NCBI GenBank assembly: GCA_023846275.1
Contig: CM043877.1
Coordinates: 16,722,607 to 16,786,606, forward strand
Length of the DNA stretch: 64,000 nt
Origin: Vanilla planifolia
Taxonomy: Eukaryota; Streptophyta; Magnoliopsida; Asparagales; Orchidaceae
Direction: 5' to 3'
Within the stretch, counting starts at the first letter, position 1. Every line of letters starts with the position of its first letter. Below, piece after piece: positions 51,120 to 62,618 of this stretch. The notes beneath the pieces are model-generated. The model saw only the letters and a list, made by a program, of their open reading frames with translations. It searched no databases and was not told where the DNA came from. Made by a program: the position numbers and the translations under genes.

Positions 51120-53022
51120 TAATTTGTAAGAAGTATCGTGAATCTCTTTATTTTCCTTCTAAGTTCGAAGAACCATTTGTACAAATAAAAATCCCCCCTA
51201 CTTGACGTGATCTATTATTCATATAGATAGATATAAGATCTATGGGGAAATTGCTTAGAAATACATTTTTGGCAATTGCCCTTCCTATTTGATAGAAAAA
51301 GATCCCATGATTCTGAGCTGATCTTATATGTGGTCGAAAAGTCCATGTTGTTTTATGAAGACTTGATATAATTGTATCATTTATATAATGGATTTCTTCA
51401 GTGCAATACTAATTGATAGGACATTATTGATACATCTTTCAAGATCTAGTACATTGGAACCCATGGTTAGGTTATCAAATCCATTAGCATAGAATATCTC
51501 CTTTTCCAATTGAAATACTCTAGTATATAAAAGAGTGAAAAAGTGCTTTCGTTGTTGTGGAGGAACAAGCCTTCGTGCCTTAATGCATGTATTTAATTTA
51601 TCCAGAGCTATTGGAGTGGGATCCACTTGTGGGGAACATGAGTCGAAGCAATAATAAGAATCTTTCTAGTGGAACAATCCCTGGAGAGATAGTTCTTTAA
51701 TTGAATAAGGAATAATAATATGAAATTTGATTGATCCATATTCAGATCATGAACATTTGGAATCTATACTATGCAAGGAGACATTGTTTTTGTGAATTCT
51801 AATGGTAATTCAAATTGAACCATGATCTCAAGATAAGGGCCTCCTAGTTTAGCATCTCCTATTTTAATTTGCCAATCCATATACTCTATAAACATAGGTA
51901 GCATCTTGATATCCATATCGATCTTATCGATATCATTATCATTCTCAGTCTCATTATCAACAATCTTAAGGTAATCATCACTATCCCACATAAGATCTTC
52001 AATATGGATCTTATGGGTACTATCATATATACTTATAATGTCCATCTTATACATAATATCACTCTTATAAAAATCAAGCACATCGTAACCTAGGTTATAA
52101 AACAGAAAACTATTGACCTTGGTCGTAAATACAGTAATGAAAGAAACATAAAAGTTTGTTGCTAGGTATTTGACCAAACAGGATCGTCCAATTCCTATAG
52201 AACTTATCACCAAAACACCTCTAGAACTATAAGGGAATAAAGGGAGTGAAAAGGGAATTTCATCAGGAGATGGGGAATGAAAACTATCGACCACCCTTGA
52301 GGTTTGTGAATTAGTGATTATCTGATACTGAGCAAGGAATATCTGTCTTTCTACTAAACATGATCTATTGAACTCATAATTCATTAGATCTTTTTTATGA
52401 ATTATGTATCATAAGAAAATAGATCTTGATTATTCAATCATTTGATAATCAGAGTCATTTTTGAATAAATGATAACCATGTGTCAAACTCAATAGAAATT
52501 TATCAATTCTTTTTTCTGTTGTTAAGGTGAAGAATTGAATCAATATTTTTTTTCTTTACCTTGAATACAAGAATTGTTCACAATAAAGGATTCTATTTTC
52601 CCATTAATAAAATAATCTTTCATGTTTTTTCATTTTATTATCAATGAATACAGCTCTTTAGTTGTACGACTTAGATGCCTCGTTTTTCTCAAAAAATGAT
52701 TTTATTGATGAGATTTCGTATGATGCTTACAAGATCGATGAGATTGATATTCTAATAAAAACGTATTTATTTGAACTCATAGGTAACCAATAGTATGTTG
52801 AAATCAAAAACTCGTATCTGTATTGCTTCCAAAAAATCATCTAATTTTAGCTTGTTAAAATTAAAAACCCATATCCATATTGCTTCCAAAAAAATCTTCT
52901 AATTTTTTCAAAAAAAAACTAGAAATAAAAAGAGATTATTTGACCAAAAAGAATTTAGCTCATATGTAGGATACCTATGCAGAAGTTCTTGAAATGTTGA
53001 TATGTATGATTGGATCATCAAA
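51120..53022 (-). pseudogene. ycf2: Nuclear plastid insertion: internal ycf2 fragment
   Basis: On the minus strand the segment reads as a continuous internal piece of the plastid Ycf2 protein. Recognisable stretches in order are [77 protein letters not shown] (the AAA-type nucleotide-binding loop region), [26 protein letters not shown]-like LTMGSN, and DFYLYKWFFEL. Two parts remain open (51764-52384, 206 codons; 51381-51626, 81 codons), but stops and shifts interrupt the rest, so it is not a functional gene. In plastids Ycf2 is part of the import-motor ATPase complex. Grass plastids lack intact ycf2, so a non-grass source is likely. Borders are judged from loss of Ycf2 similarity and from repeat D. 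Confidence 0.93.
52802..52915 (-). repeat. 57-bp tandem duplication inside the ycf2 fragment
   Basis: Two units share 'tattgcttccaaaaaa' (52821 and 52878, period 57). Each corresponds to about 19 codons around DDFLEAIQIRVF and KIFLEAIWIWVF of the Ycf2 reading. Confidence 0.8.
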
Positions 53023-53110
53023 TATTTGATCAAATCTTTGAACAACTCATATACATTCAAGTGTTAAGCACATCATACATATATGATCTTAATGATCATC
53101 TAATACAAAA
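53023..53110 (+). repeat. Direct repeat D, copy A right part
   Basis: 'aatctttgaacaactcatatac', 'aagtgttaagcacat' and 'atatgatcttaatgatcat' match 54835-54900, where they directly follow the left part. Confidence 0.6.
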
Positions 53111-53989
53111 TTTTAAAAACTTGAGATAATTTACAAGGGTGTGTGAAGAACATGTATTATACGATCTGATGACTTATGTCATACTTGTATTGTGTTCTGG
53201 ATAACTAACCTATATGAGTTGCACAAGTAAGTCATCAGACAATCCTTCTTATAATATTCATAATAATATGAATGAAAAGAAACACATGCACCAACTAGTT
53301 AATCATTTTTAAGCCATCAGAGCTTTTAAATGGGCACTTAATTAAGTGAGAGTACAAAAGTTATATCTAAAACATAAGAAAATGCCAATGAATGAGTGAA
53401 ACAATTTATAAATACTTTGGAAAGAAAATAGAACTTAGGTTATAGATATTGCTTCATTTAAAAAACTTGCTCAACCTCCTATCTCTTGTGCTTATTTGCA
53501 TCTTGCACTCCACTGTTTGATCAAATCTTCTCATTTTTCATGTTAAAATATTTGTCATTATTTAGATAGTGTGTTATATTGATAAAAAAAAGTTAATGAT
53601 ATAAGGTTTGTATGTCATATATCTGTACAAGTTCTAGAATCTTTGTAAAGCTACTACTATAACTCATTTGAGTTTGACGTATAGCTCATTTGAGCACCAC
53701 ATATATTCCTTAGTGGTTCACTTCTTGTAAGGTTTAACCCTATTAGTTGCAATTCAAGAGAGTGGTTCTTTTAGTGGAAGCCTAATCCTTTGATTAGGAG
53801 TCAACGTTGACATGGGTTAGGCCAAATCACATAAAAATCTTATGTAATCTTCTTATTTACTTGATATTCCTTTACTTACAACTCACACCAAGCTTTTTTT
53901 TGGAAAACTAACTCACAATTTGTTAAAAGAAATCAATAATAGTTTGAACTATATTTGTTAACTTACATGGTTTTATTTGATTTAAAGTT

Positions 53990-54062
53990 TTAAAAACTCA
54001 TAATTTACCCCATCCCCTTCCCACTCTTGTTGGCATCGCACCTAAACAAGTGGTATCAAAGT
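53990..54062 (+). mobile_element. Copia LTR 3' end and primer-binding site
   Basis: CTAAACA followed two bases later by TGGTATCAAAGT (54051-54062), close to the TGGTATCAGAGC primer-binding site complementary to initiator tRNA-Met. The preceding text ('cccttcccactcttgttggc') is of the kind seen at copia LTR ends. No gag frame follows. Confidence 0.6.
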
Positions 54063-54519
54063 GAGTTATATCAAATGATGTAGTTTATGAGAGAAGATCC
54101 TTCATGCAATCAGTCTAGTGTGTGCTATGAATTATATGCAATCTTGGTTAATATTATGGATTGCCCAACCCCCTATTATGTGTTGGGAAGTATTTTATAA
54201 AAATTCTTTCAAATTTTGTTTAAAGAGTAGATTATGATTTGTGAAATTTTTTTGAGTATTCTTGTACTGTTTCTAATCTAAAAAATGAAAGATTTTGTAT
54301 GATGACTAAACTTAATGAAAGAGGATTAAATCTTTTGTATTGTGTCTTATCATAAGACACTGAGATACAAATTTTTCACTTATCTATGTGTCATGAGGCA
54401 ATGTAGGATCTACATAGATTATATAATGTTCTAGAAACCTCACATTATTGAAGAAAATAAGAAAGAAAAAAAGTAGAAGAAGAATGACCAAAGAAAGAAT
54501 TATGCCAAGTGTTGCTTGG

Positions 54520-54905
54520 TTGTACATGTTATATTCAGTCGACCAAGTATGAGTCTAGGCTATGTTTTGTGTGCTAAACAAAACTTTGGTATCATACAAT
54601 ATAAAGAATTATGCCAAACTTATAAAATTCATTCCTTACATAAAACCTTAAAATAGTTTGAATGAAATCATTGTCAAAATGGCATTATGCTAGTATGATC
54701 CAATGTCATGCTCTCTAAGTTCATATTGATATGATTCCAATATAGTAGCCATACAAAGTATTTGAAAAACTAAGAGTAATGTACTTTGCAAATAAATTTA
54801 TTGTAGATTGATGATTTACTTATTAGACATACATAATCTTTAAACAACTATATATATAAAAGTGTTAAACACATTGTACTTATATGATCCTTATGATTAT
54901 ATTAA
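54520..54905 (+). repeat. Direct repeat D, copy B (uninterrupted)
   Basis: Contains in one piece the sequence that is split by the plastid DNA in copy A. It therefore shows the approximate pre-insertion sequence. Confidence 0.6.
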
Positions 54906-54909
54906 GCAT

Positions 54910-57900
54910 ACTGTGACACCATAATACTACAAAATTCATTTATTTCAAAATTTTAACCATATATTAATGTAGCAATCTTTAATACTACTTTTAACATATC
55001 ATACCACCATGCTTAGTGAATATTTCTTTATAAAAGTAAAAGGTATAAAAAAATTGAAACCATTTTTTATTATGTCATTATAATGGAAATAATAAATAAA
55101 TTTAAATATAAATTTCATTTCCAATTATCATAATGTAAATAAACTAAATACTAAATCATTTTAGTATCACAATAACTCATTATTACAATACTCAATGGTG
55201 TCAAAAGCTAAATACATTATTGAATAATGTTCTACCAAATCAATATTCATATTAACTATTCATTTCTTCTTACTATCCTTTTAGAGTTTTGTTATGTGCA
55301 TCATATTAATTGAAATATTAACTAAAATGTAGGTTGAGCTACTATCATAAACTTAGTAGACAAAAAATAAATAACTATAAATGCAAGGCAATAAAAGTCT
55401 AGGGTCTTGTCTATGGTCTATAATACATTTCATCCAAAAGTAAAATCAATAATAGCAAATAAATAATAATCACCAAAATGTGTCATGCAATGCTTTTTTT
55501 TACTTTTTATAAACCTTTTTATTTTTCCTTTATGTTTAAATTGATTTTCATATAGTCCCTTATTTTCATAAGACATTTATTATCTATGTATTTCCTTATT
55601 TTCATATGATCCAATTTATCATGTACTAATGTTTGGGCTATCCATTATTTTTTTTTTATAATTAGGTGCACCCTTGTGGATTATATCATTCTTATTACAT
55701 GTATCATATCAATACCCCTTAAGGGTTTGCCTTACTTTTATGGGGTTTTTAATATAAAATCCATTTTTCTTTAATATTAGAAATTAATATCATTTTATAA
55801 CATTCTACATTCTATGCAAAGCTATTTACCCTTTTAATTACTAATATGTTTCCACTTGTTCCATGCAACCATAGAATGTTTACTTTTACCATAAGTAATG
55901 TAAAATTTACAAATATGAATGTGAAGGTAATCATATAATAATGCACATCAAATAAATGCTCAATTGAAACAAACAACCTAATTTATGAGTTTCCATCCAT
56001 ATTACATGAAATAGGCATAATTACATTACATCAATCAATGACTAGATAATTAATTGAATAGCTTGTCTATTTTGTTTTCATAGTAGTTGTTAATCATTTT
56101 TATTTTCTTTTTCAATTTTTACTAAAATTTTGCATAACTACATCTTATTAGATTTCCTTCAATGCATATCCTATTCTTATGTTACTACTCAAACCTTCTA
56201 GTAATATTTAACAAGTCTAATTGCATTGATTGTATTTCCAATGCCTTTTAAATTTAACATATTCTCTCTAGTTGAATTATATTTTGATATATCAAATGAT
56301 CGACTCAATTATCAAACTATCTAATCTATCATCCATTTTCTCTCTAAGCTCATATTAAATCATGTGCCCCTCTATTAGACCATCCATGGAGACTCTGGAC
56401 TAATTCTTTAAAAATTATTGAACTGTTTGATACTCATATTGAATTATTTGATCCCTTATTGAAAAGACATCAAACCGCCTGATCATTGTGTGACAAAACT
56501 CTATTATTAATTTATGAAAATTTTTGGACTATTTAATATGCACATCAAATAGTTTGATCCCTCATCATACCAAAGTTGAATTGTTTGATAGAGACTTGAT
56601 CTCTTTTCTAATTAAATATGGGACTGATTGATTATTCAATTGGACCACCTCATCCACACAAGAAACATAAGGTTTCAAATTTAAGAGCTCTGAATTCCTA
56701 TTTCAATTCTTCTCCTTAGTGTTTTTAACTCACTAAAGTTGAATTTTTCTCATGAAAGCCTTTCATGTAGCTAATGCATGCTTTAAAACCAATAATTCCA
56801 TTAAACTGATCAAAGTATTAAATTGAATTTGTGAGGAAAACTATTCCCTGATTCCATGATAATTTCTCACAAAATTTCTTACAAAATTCTAACCCTTTCT
56901 TTCCTTACTTTCACAAGGATTCTCTCTTATATTTCTCCTTCAACTAACTTATCCTCTTGGTTGTGATTCCATCCCTTCTTAAACTCATTTCTACTTAATA
57001 GCTTGGTTTTATTAAAGGATTTCAATAATCCTTTTGATTTTTTAAAACTTTATTGGAAATTTTATGTTCCTAACTTCTCATTTCAATTAACATCCAAAAT
57101 TTGTCAAAAAAAATTAAAAGTATCTATTCCTCGAAATTTTTTTACTTTTATGCAAATTCCATATTTTCTAGATCATGTATGATACCTTAGATAATATTGT
57201 TATGTCTGTCTCTTTCTTTTTGGGATTCATCATGTACTATTATGACTTGGTCATTACTAAATAATATGCTATATAATAAATTTTTAAATAAAATTAAGTA
57301 TTACAAATTAAAGTCATCCACAAATCCCTCCCTCGTTAGTAGAATTCTTCCTAAAATTTTAGAACAAATCTCGATGCTTATTTCACACCACTTAATCTAT
57401 TTTCCAAATTGCTTTTGTTTCTTTTTTTGTTATTCTATCATATTTTTACTATTGAAATAATCTTTTCTCCTAGTTGCTTGATTGCCCTTGTAAAACTCTT
57501 TACTAATATGTCTTGATAATAAAGATCCAATTATACCACTATGAGACTTAAATCATATTCTACCACATAGATAAGATCTAACACATATTTTATAAATAAT
57601 GATATATATGACATCTCAAAATCGAGCTTTGTGACATGACTTGTTCAAATGAGCTTATGAAAATAGGAAATAAATTATGAATTTTTTTTATAAACGAAAT
57701 TGATATTTTTGAAATTGAACGGTGACAAAAATAGAGTACTAGCATCTTGGAAAACATGCTTGTTTGTTAAATAATTTACAATTTTAAATTAATTATATTA
57801 TTAAAAATTGTTCATAAAAAATAGTTCAATGGTTTTTGACATCTAATTTATGAAGACCAAATGAATTTGTGTTAAATTTTTTTGACCTAAAGGATTTTAA

Positions 57901-57945
57901 TTAAGATAATTTAAATTAAAAACCTTATTTAATTATCATTATTAG
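54910..57945. other. AT-rich DNA, no gene seen
   Basis: Dense stops in all frames. At 56290-56650 'tatcaaa..gtttgatcc' words recur in both directions, resembling aged copia LTR. The open frame at 57197-57460 has no domain. Confidence 0.4.
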
Positions 57946-57949
57946 TCAA

Positions 57950-58560
57950 GGTGATATGAGAAGTGCTTAAGCTTTAAGTGATCGCCTTAACGCCTATTTT
58001 GGATAAAAGAGACGAAGCAGTTGGTGCTTGACTTTTGCTTGAAGGAAAATGAGATAGTGAGAGCTTGACAATGAAGTGAATGATAATAATAGAGAGAAAC
58101 GAAGCTTAAAATTGTATTATATACGTGACAGAAATGCAAAAAGTGGCTTAGCCACACGCTGCTGGCCCAAATCGAGCTGATTGGTTGACCTAGACCATGT
58201 TTAACCAAAATGGATAAGTGATGGTCTTCCGCTATCTTGATTGTGGGTTAATCTGACCCACGAGCAATGAGCTGCACCGTGCTGATACATCGACCTAGTT
58301 TATGAAACATAGACTTAATTCATGTCACGCTGATTTGATTCTAACCCACGACTTCATCAACATCATGTTGATCCTTTAACTCGCTCTGCGACCTACAGAT
58401 CTATGATGTTGCCAATGGTTTGTTGACTTGAACCACAACATGTTGATTGGATCCTACCTGCAACAATGTTGATGCTACATCGACCCGCTAACCCGTTCCA
58501 TGACATACTAAATCACGATAAAAAACATAGACCCGGCTAGCATTGAAACAAAAAGTAAAG
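57950..58560 (-). repeat. Possible family R relative, inverted
   Basis: The complement of 58200-58510 is rich in 'ggatcaacatg', 'ggtcga' and 'gggttag' words, the same vocabulary as the GTCAA-rich part of family R at 20940-21240. The similarity is in composition and short words only. Confidence 0.35.
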
Positions 58561-58564
58561 CTTT

Positions 58565-59695
58565 TTAAAAAGATGTTTGGCAACAGCTTTGACGGTAGTA
58601 CTTTTGGATCAAAATAACAACTTTTCAAAAAGTTGTTTAGCACCATCTTTAGCCATAATTTTGGTAACAATTTTCATAAAACAAAATTTAGGAAATGAAA
58701 ACACATATTTTGAAAAAAAAAATATTTGGTAATAGCTTTTGTTCATTATTTATGTAATTGTTATTTATTTTTATTGGACTTTGTGCTTAAGCTCTATGTA
58801 AAAGGCAAGACCCATCCATTGGAATGATAATCTTTGGTTGAGTAAAATTTCTACTTTTATTTTGCATTTTGTTGAAAACTAGGGTTGATCACAACAATAA
58901 CTTCGACATATTAACTTATTGGGGATTTAGTCTAACAGGCGGGGTGTGAGGCATAAGCAATGAGACATTGTGCTAGTTTACTTATGACTTTATTACATCG
59001 CCTTCCCACCATTGTCGCTTAACAATTCCTTTTACTTTGTTGATTATTTACTTGTTTCCTTTTATAATATCATTTTACTTTTCATTTTATTGCTTAAGTT
59101 TTCTTGGGTTGTCGCTTCTGTTTATCTCCTTTTCTTATTTTTTTTTATTAAGTTTTATTAAGTATTTTGATCACTTTTATGAGCAAATTATTTTGTTATT
59201 ATGAGTTTCTTATAGGGCTTAACAAGGTCTTTCAATGCTTTGAATCTACATCCATGTGATGTTTACTTTATTCTTTTTCTAGCACAACATCGATTTGTTA
59301 AGCCCCTCTTCAAGTACCCTATCTTTATGCTGTTGAAGATGTTCGCAGGCCTATAATACGAGACGACTTCTGAGTGGCTCTTAGCCTACTCTTGGCTAAT
59401 GTTGCTTTGAATGAGCACCCTTTGCATGTTGCCTTTTTTTAATTTCTCATGTTTTCGTTTGCACTTTCTTTATTCCTAACTTGTTTAGGTTAATCTCTAT
59501 ACTACTTATAACATTTGCAAGATCTGTTAGACATTAGAGCTCTTTTATGCTAGTGTTTGTAATACTGATGAAAAAGCAAATATGAATTAAACCTTGTTTA
59601 TAATTTTTTGGGTGACACCAAATTACAAAACTAAAGAGGGACGAAAGGACAAAATAGAAGGGGGTGAGGGTTTTCTTTTTTTTCTTTAAAGCATA
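58565..59695. other. Intergenic DNA, no gene; possible gypsy leader
   Basis: It precedes the gag remains of the gypsy element and could contain its 5' LTR or leader. I could not find a primer-binding site or terminal motif. Confidence 0.35.
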
Positions 59696-60529
59696 GTACT
59701 TGCACATGAGATATGGTAGAACTTATATGGAGTACTCAAACATCAACAAAGCAAAAATGACCCTCCAACCTCCTAACTCAACTAGAAACTATGAAAGCCA
59801 AGTTAAAAAAATATGAAGTTAAGATCACCAACCTACAACATGTTCCAAATGGACCCACATTTTTTGAGCCTAACATTGTCAATCTACTTAATCAAATATC
59901 CCATTTGGATCTTTGACCCTTTCTTGGGATGACACAATGAAAATGATGATGATAAGTTCATGAAATCTATAAAATATGACACCTGCATCTTCGAAAGCAC
60001 CACAAACCCTAAGGTCTACCGAGAATGAGAGGTTGCCTTGGACCATTATTTTTAATGTTTTAGGCTTAGTGAAAAATGAAAGATATTATTTTCCTAAATG
60101 AAGTTGACTAAAAAAGCTTAGTTGTTTATTATAAGCATAGACACCCATCATCAATAAAGAGGATCATCATCTTTAGGAACCTGTAATAAGTTGAATCTTA
60201 AGAAACAAATACATTGCCTTGCCATACAAGAATTGGTTACTTGACCAATGACAATGTTTAACCCAAGAAGGAAAGTTAGTTAATGAATATATTACCATTT
60301 TGATGAGTACCATTTCCATTATGCTACCAATAAAGACCCTTTGGTCACCTTCTCCTACTTCTGAGCTAGGCTTAATAAAAATGTGAAGAGGGAGCTTTCC
60401 ATGCATAACATTCACCTTGGAAGAGTTTTATAAAGATGTTAGTGAGTTTCAACAACTCTAAAACCTTCATCTTGCCAAAAGAATTGAATCGATGTAAAAA
60501 TTAACCTTTTGACCAACCAACCATTGACC

Positions 60530-60534
60530 ATCTA
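60530..60534. repeat. 5-bp target duplication of solo LTR 3, left
   Basis: ATCTA, identical to 62614-62618. Confidence 0.9.
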
Positions 60535-62613
60535 TGTTAAGCCCTCACCTAAATCAGTACCATTATATAACAAAATTAACATCAGAGTTGCAAGATACAA
60601 CATCCTAGTGAGGACAAAGAACAAACCCAAGGTGAGGACCCTACAGTGAGACAACACCAACTCCAAATTCCAAAGTATATAAACAAGAACATGTGTTTTT
60701 TTTAAATGTAATCACACAAAACCTCCTCTCTCTCACACATCTCGAGAAAAGGGCTCTTCTGTAGTAGCACCATTCCCATCTCTCGATGTAATGGTTGCAG
60801 GACCTGTGATGTAAGCACTAAATGAGATTTCATAAATCTCAATAGATAAATCACAATAACTAACCAAGTATGAAAAAGAGATATCAACAGTAAAAATGAA
60901 TCATATACATCAAGATAAAACCATACCAGATGTCATATATAATGCCAAATAAAAAACGAAAAGAAATGCCAGTTCCTTATATAGTGTGTTATTATCGAGC
61001 CCAATTCCCTTTGACGCATTATTCTTTGGATCCAATCATCATCAATAAATGACCTCCAGCCGGCAACCAACCAAACACATAACATTAGGCAGATATCTGA
61101 TCCGAAGATTGATATCCTGCAACACATGCTAAGCCGAGTGCCATCAAGGAGGTATGGTACCATACCCTACAACACATGCTGAGTCTAGTATAAATCATCA
61201 TGGAGTAATAACACATAACATATAACACTAGATAGATATCTGATCCAAAGACCGATATCTTGCAACACATGCTGAGCCTAGTGGTGAGGATAATGTTCTC
61301 TGGGAATCCTATTTTTATATTTGTCATTTCCAAATATCAATCCAATTAATTATACCATATCAAAAGACCTTTCATTCTATATTGCTTCTTCTTTTTTTTT
61401 ATTTTAACATATTGTATCATATTGTTTCTTTATTTACCATATGTAACAATATTAATGTGTAACATATGCAACAATCAAAATATTATGACAGTAAGAAAAG
61501 CATGTAAAAATACATAATAATGTGCTACATCACAAGTTTAGGAATTTATCTACCTGGATTTATTGTATCAATCGTCTTGCTCACCTCTGATTTGTTTTCT
61601 TGATGTCCTACAAGGCCATAAATGTGAAAAGGCAAAGATTAAAATGTGCAAAAGTGCTATCTGAAAAGCTTTCCCAAACAAATCCCAAAAAAATCCCAAA
61701 AATTAGCTTACTCGGGCGCTGGACCGCCCACGCCGCTCGATGCTGGACCACATGTGCTCGACGCTAGACCGCCCGCACTCAGCGAGCCCGGTTCAGTAGT
61801 GCGACCCGGTCCAAAGCCTGCATTGGTTCGCTCTCTCTCTCTCTCTCTCCTGTGCATTCGACGGAACTGAAATATTTCGTTGGCGAAATTCGAGACCTCC
61901 TGCATCTCCCGCCGGCCAAATCACCCCCTCTCAGTCTCTGTCATTCACCATAAAACTTACACAACCCCGTTGACAAAGCAAACAAATTCTTACCTTACGA
62001 AAATCTTGACCGGCCATCACTATTGCGTGTCGAAACTCACGGAATTCTCGCCGGCCATCACTGCAGCGTGCCAAAACTCACAAAATCTAATTCGACTGTT
62101 ATTGTCACGTGCCGAAACTTTGCTAAGCAAGGCAGCAGCTATCGGAAATCTCGCCCTCGCAACTCCGACAACCTCCCCGCAGTCGATGTTAGCAGAAGTG
62201 CTTTTCAAATGCACCCTGTTTGTGGCTTTTATAACTACGTAAACTGACTTACTAGAAGGTTCGTGAACTGGCATTTTGCATAACGCCCCTTTCGAATTCT
62301 TTATTTGCACATATATCCTCCGCCCGGAGAAATATACATGTGCCGACATTCTTAAAATTGTACATATACCCAACGTAGCCAACATCTTTTAAAATTGTAA
62401 ATATACCTTCTACCAAAACAAATTTGAACTATGCCAACATTTACAAAATTACAAATATATCCTCAACGTTACAAATTTATCCCACATCTTTAAAAATTCG
62501 TAAGTTATTCCTTAGAGCTCCGAAAATTACAAACTAAACACTATTGGACTCGTCTCAAAGAGCTCTTTCTCAAAATAAAAATAAATAAATAAATAAAAAC
62601 TAAGGTTGTTACA
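60535..62613 (-). mobile_element. Solo LTR 3 (2079 bp)
   Basis: On the minus strand it starts TGTAACAACCTTAG and ends GAGGGCTTAACA, flanked by ATCTA on both sides, with no internal coding region. It shares with solo LTR 2 the AGAGCTCTTTGAGACGAGTC block near the start, the GC-rich middle, the ATCAGATATCT repeats and the tail with 'gtctcac.gt.gggtcc'. It is the same family, about 300 bp shorter and in the opposite orientation. It sits in the gypsy relic between gag and protease. The open frames at 61646-62385 lie in its GC-rich middle and have no domain. Confidence 0.93.
61075..61292. repeat. Tandem repeat in solo LTR 3, three units
   Basis: Three units with the core CAACACATGCTGAG, two with AGATATCTGATCC. 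In complement they correspond to the units at 44796-45014 in solo LTR 2, but here CTAGCGGATGAGATCGCAGG is changed to a CTCAGCATGTGTTGCA-type core. Confidence 0.8.
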
Positions 62614-62618
62614 ATCTA
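62614..62618. repeat. 5-bp target duplication of solo LTR 3, right
   Basis: ATCTA, matching 60530-60534. Confidence 0.9.

Noticed and set aside
51764-52384. 206-codon frame as a possible new nuclear gene
   Set aside because: The translation is Ycf2 from the plastid genome, continuing with stops and shifts on both sides; it is a transferred fragment.
61646-62385. Several overlapping frames on both strands
   Set aside because: They lie in the GC-rich middle of solo LTR 3, overlap each other and resemble no family.
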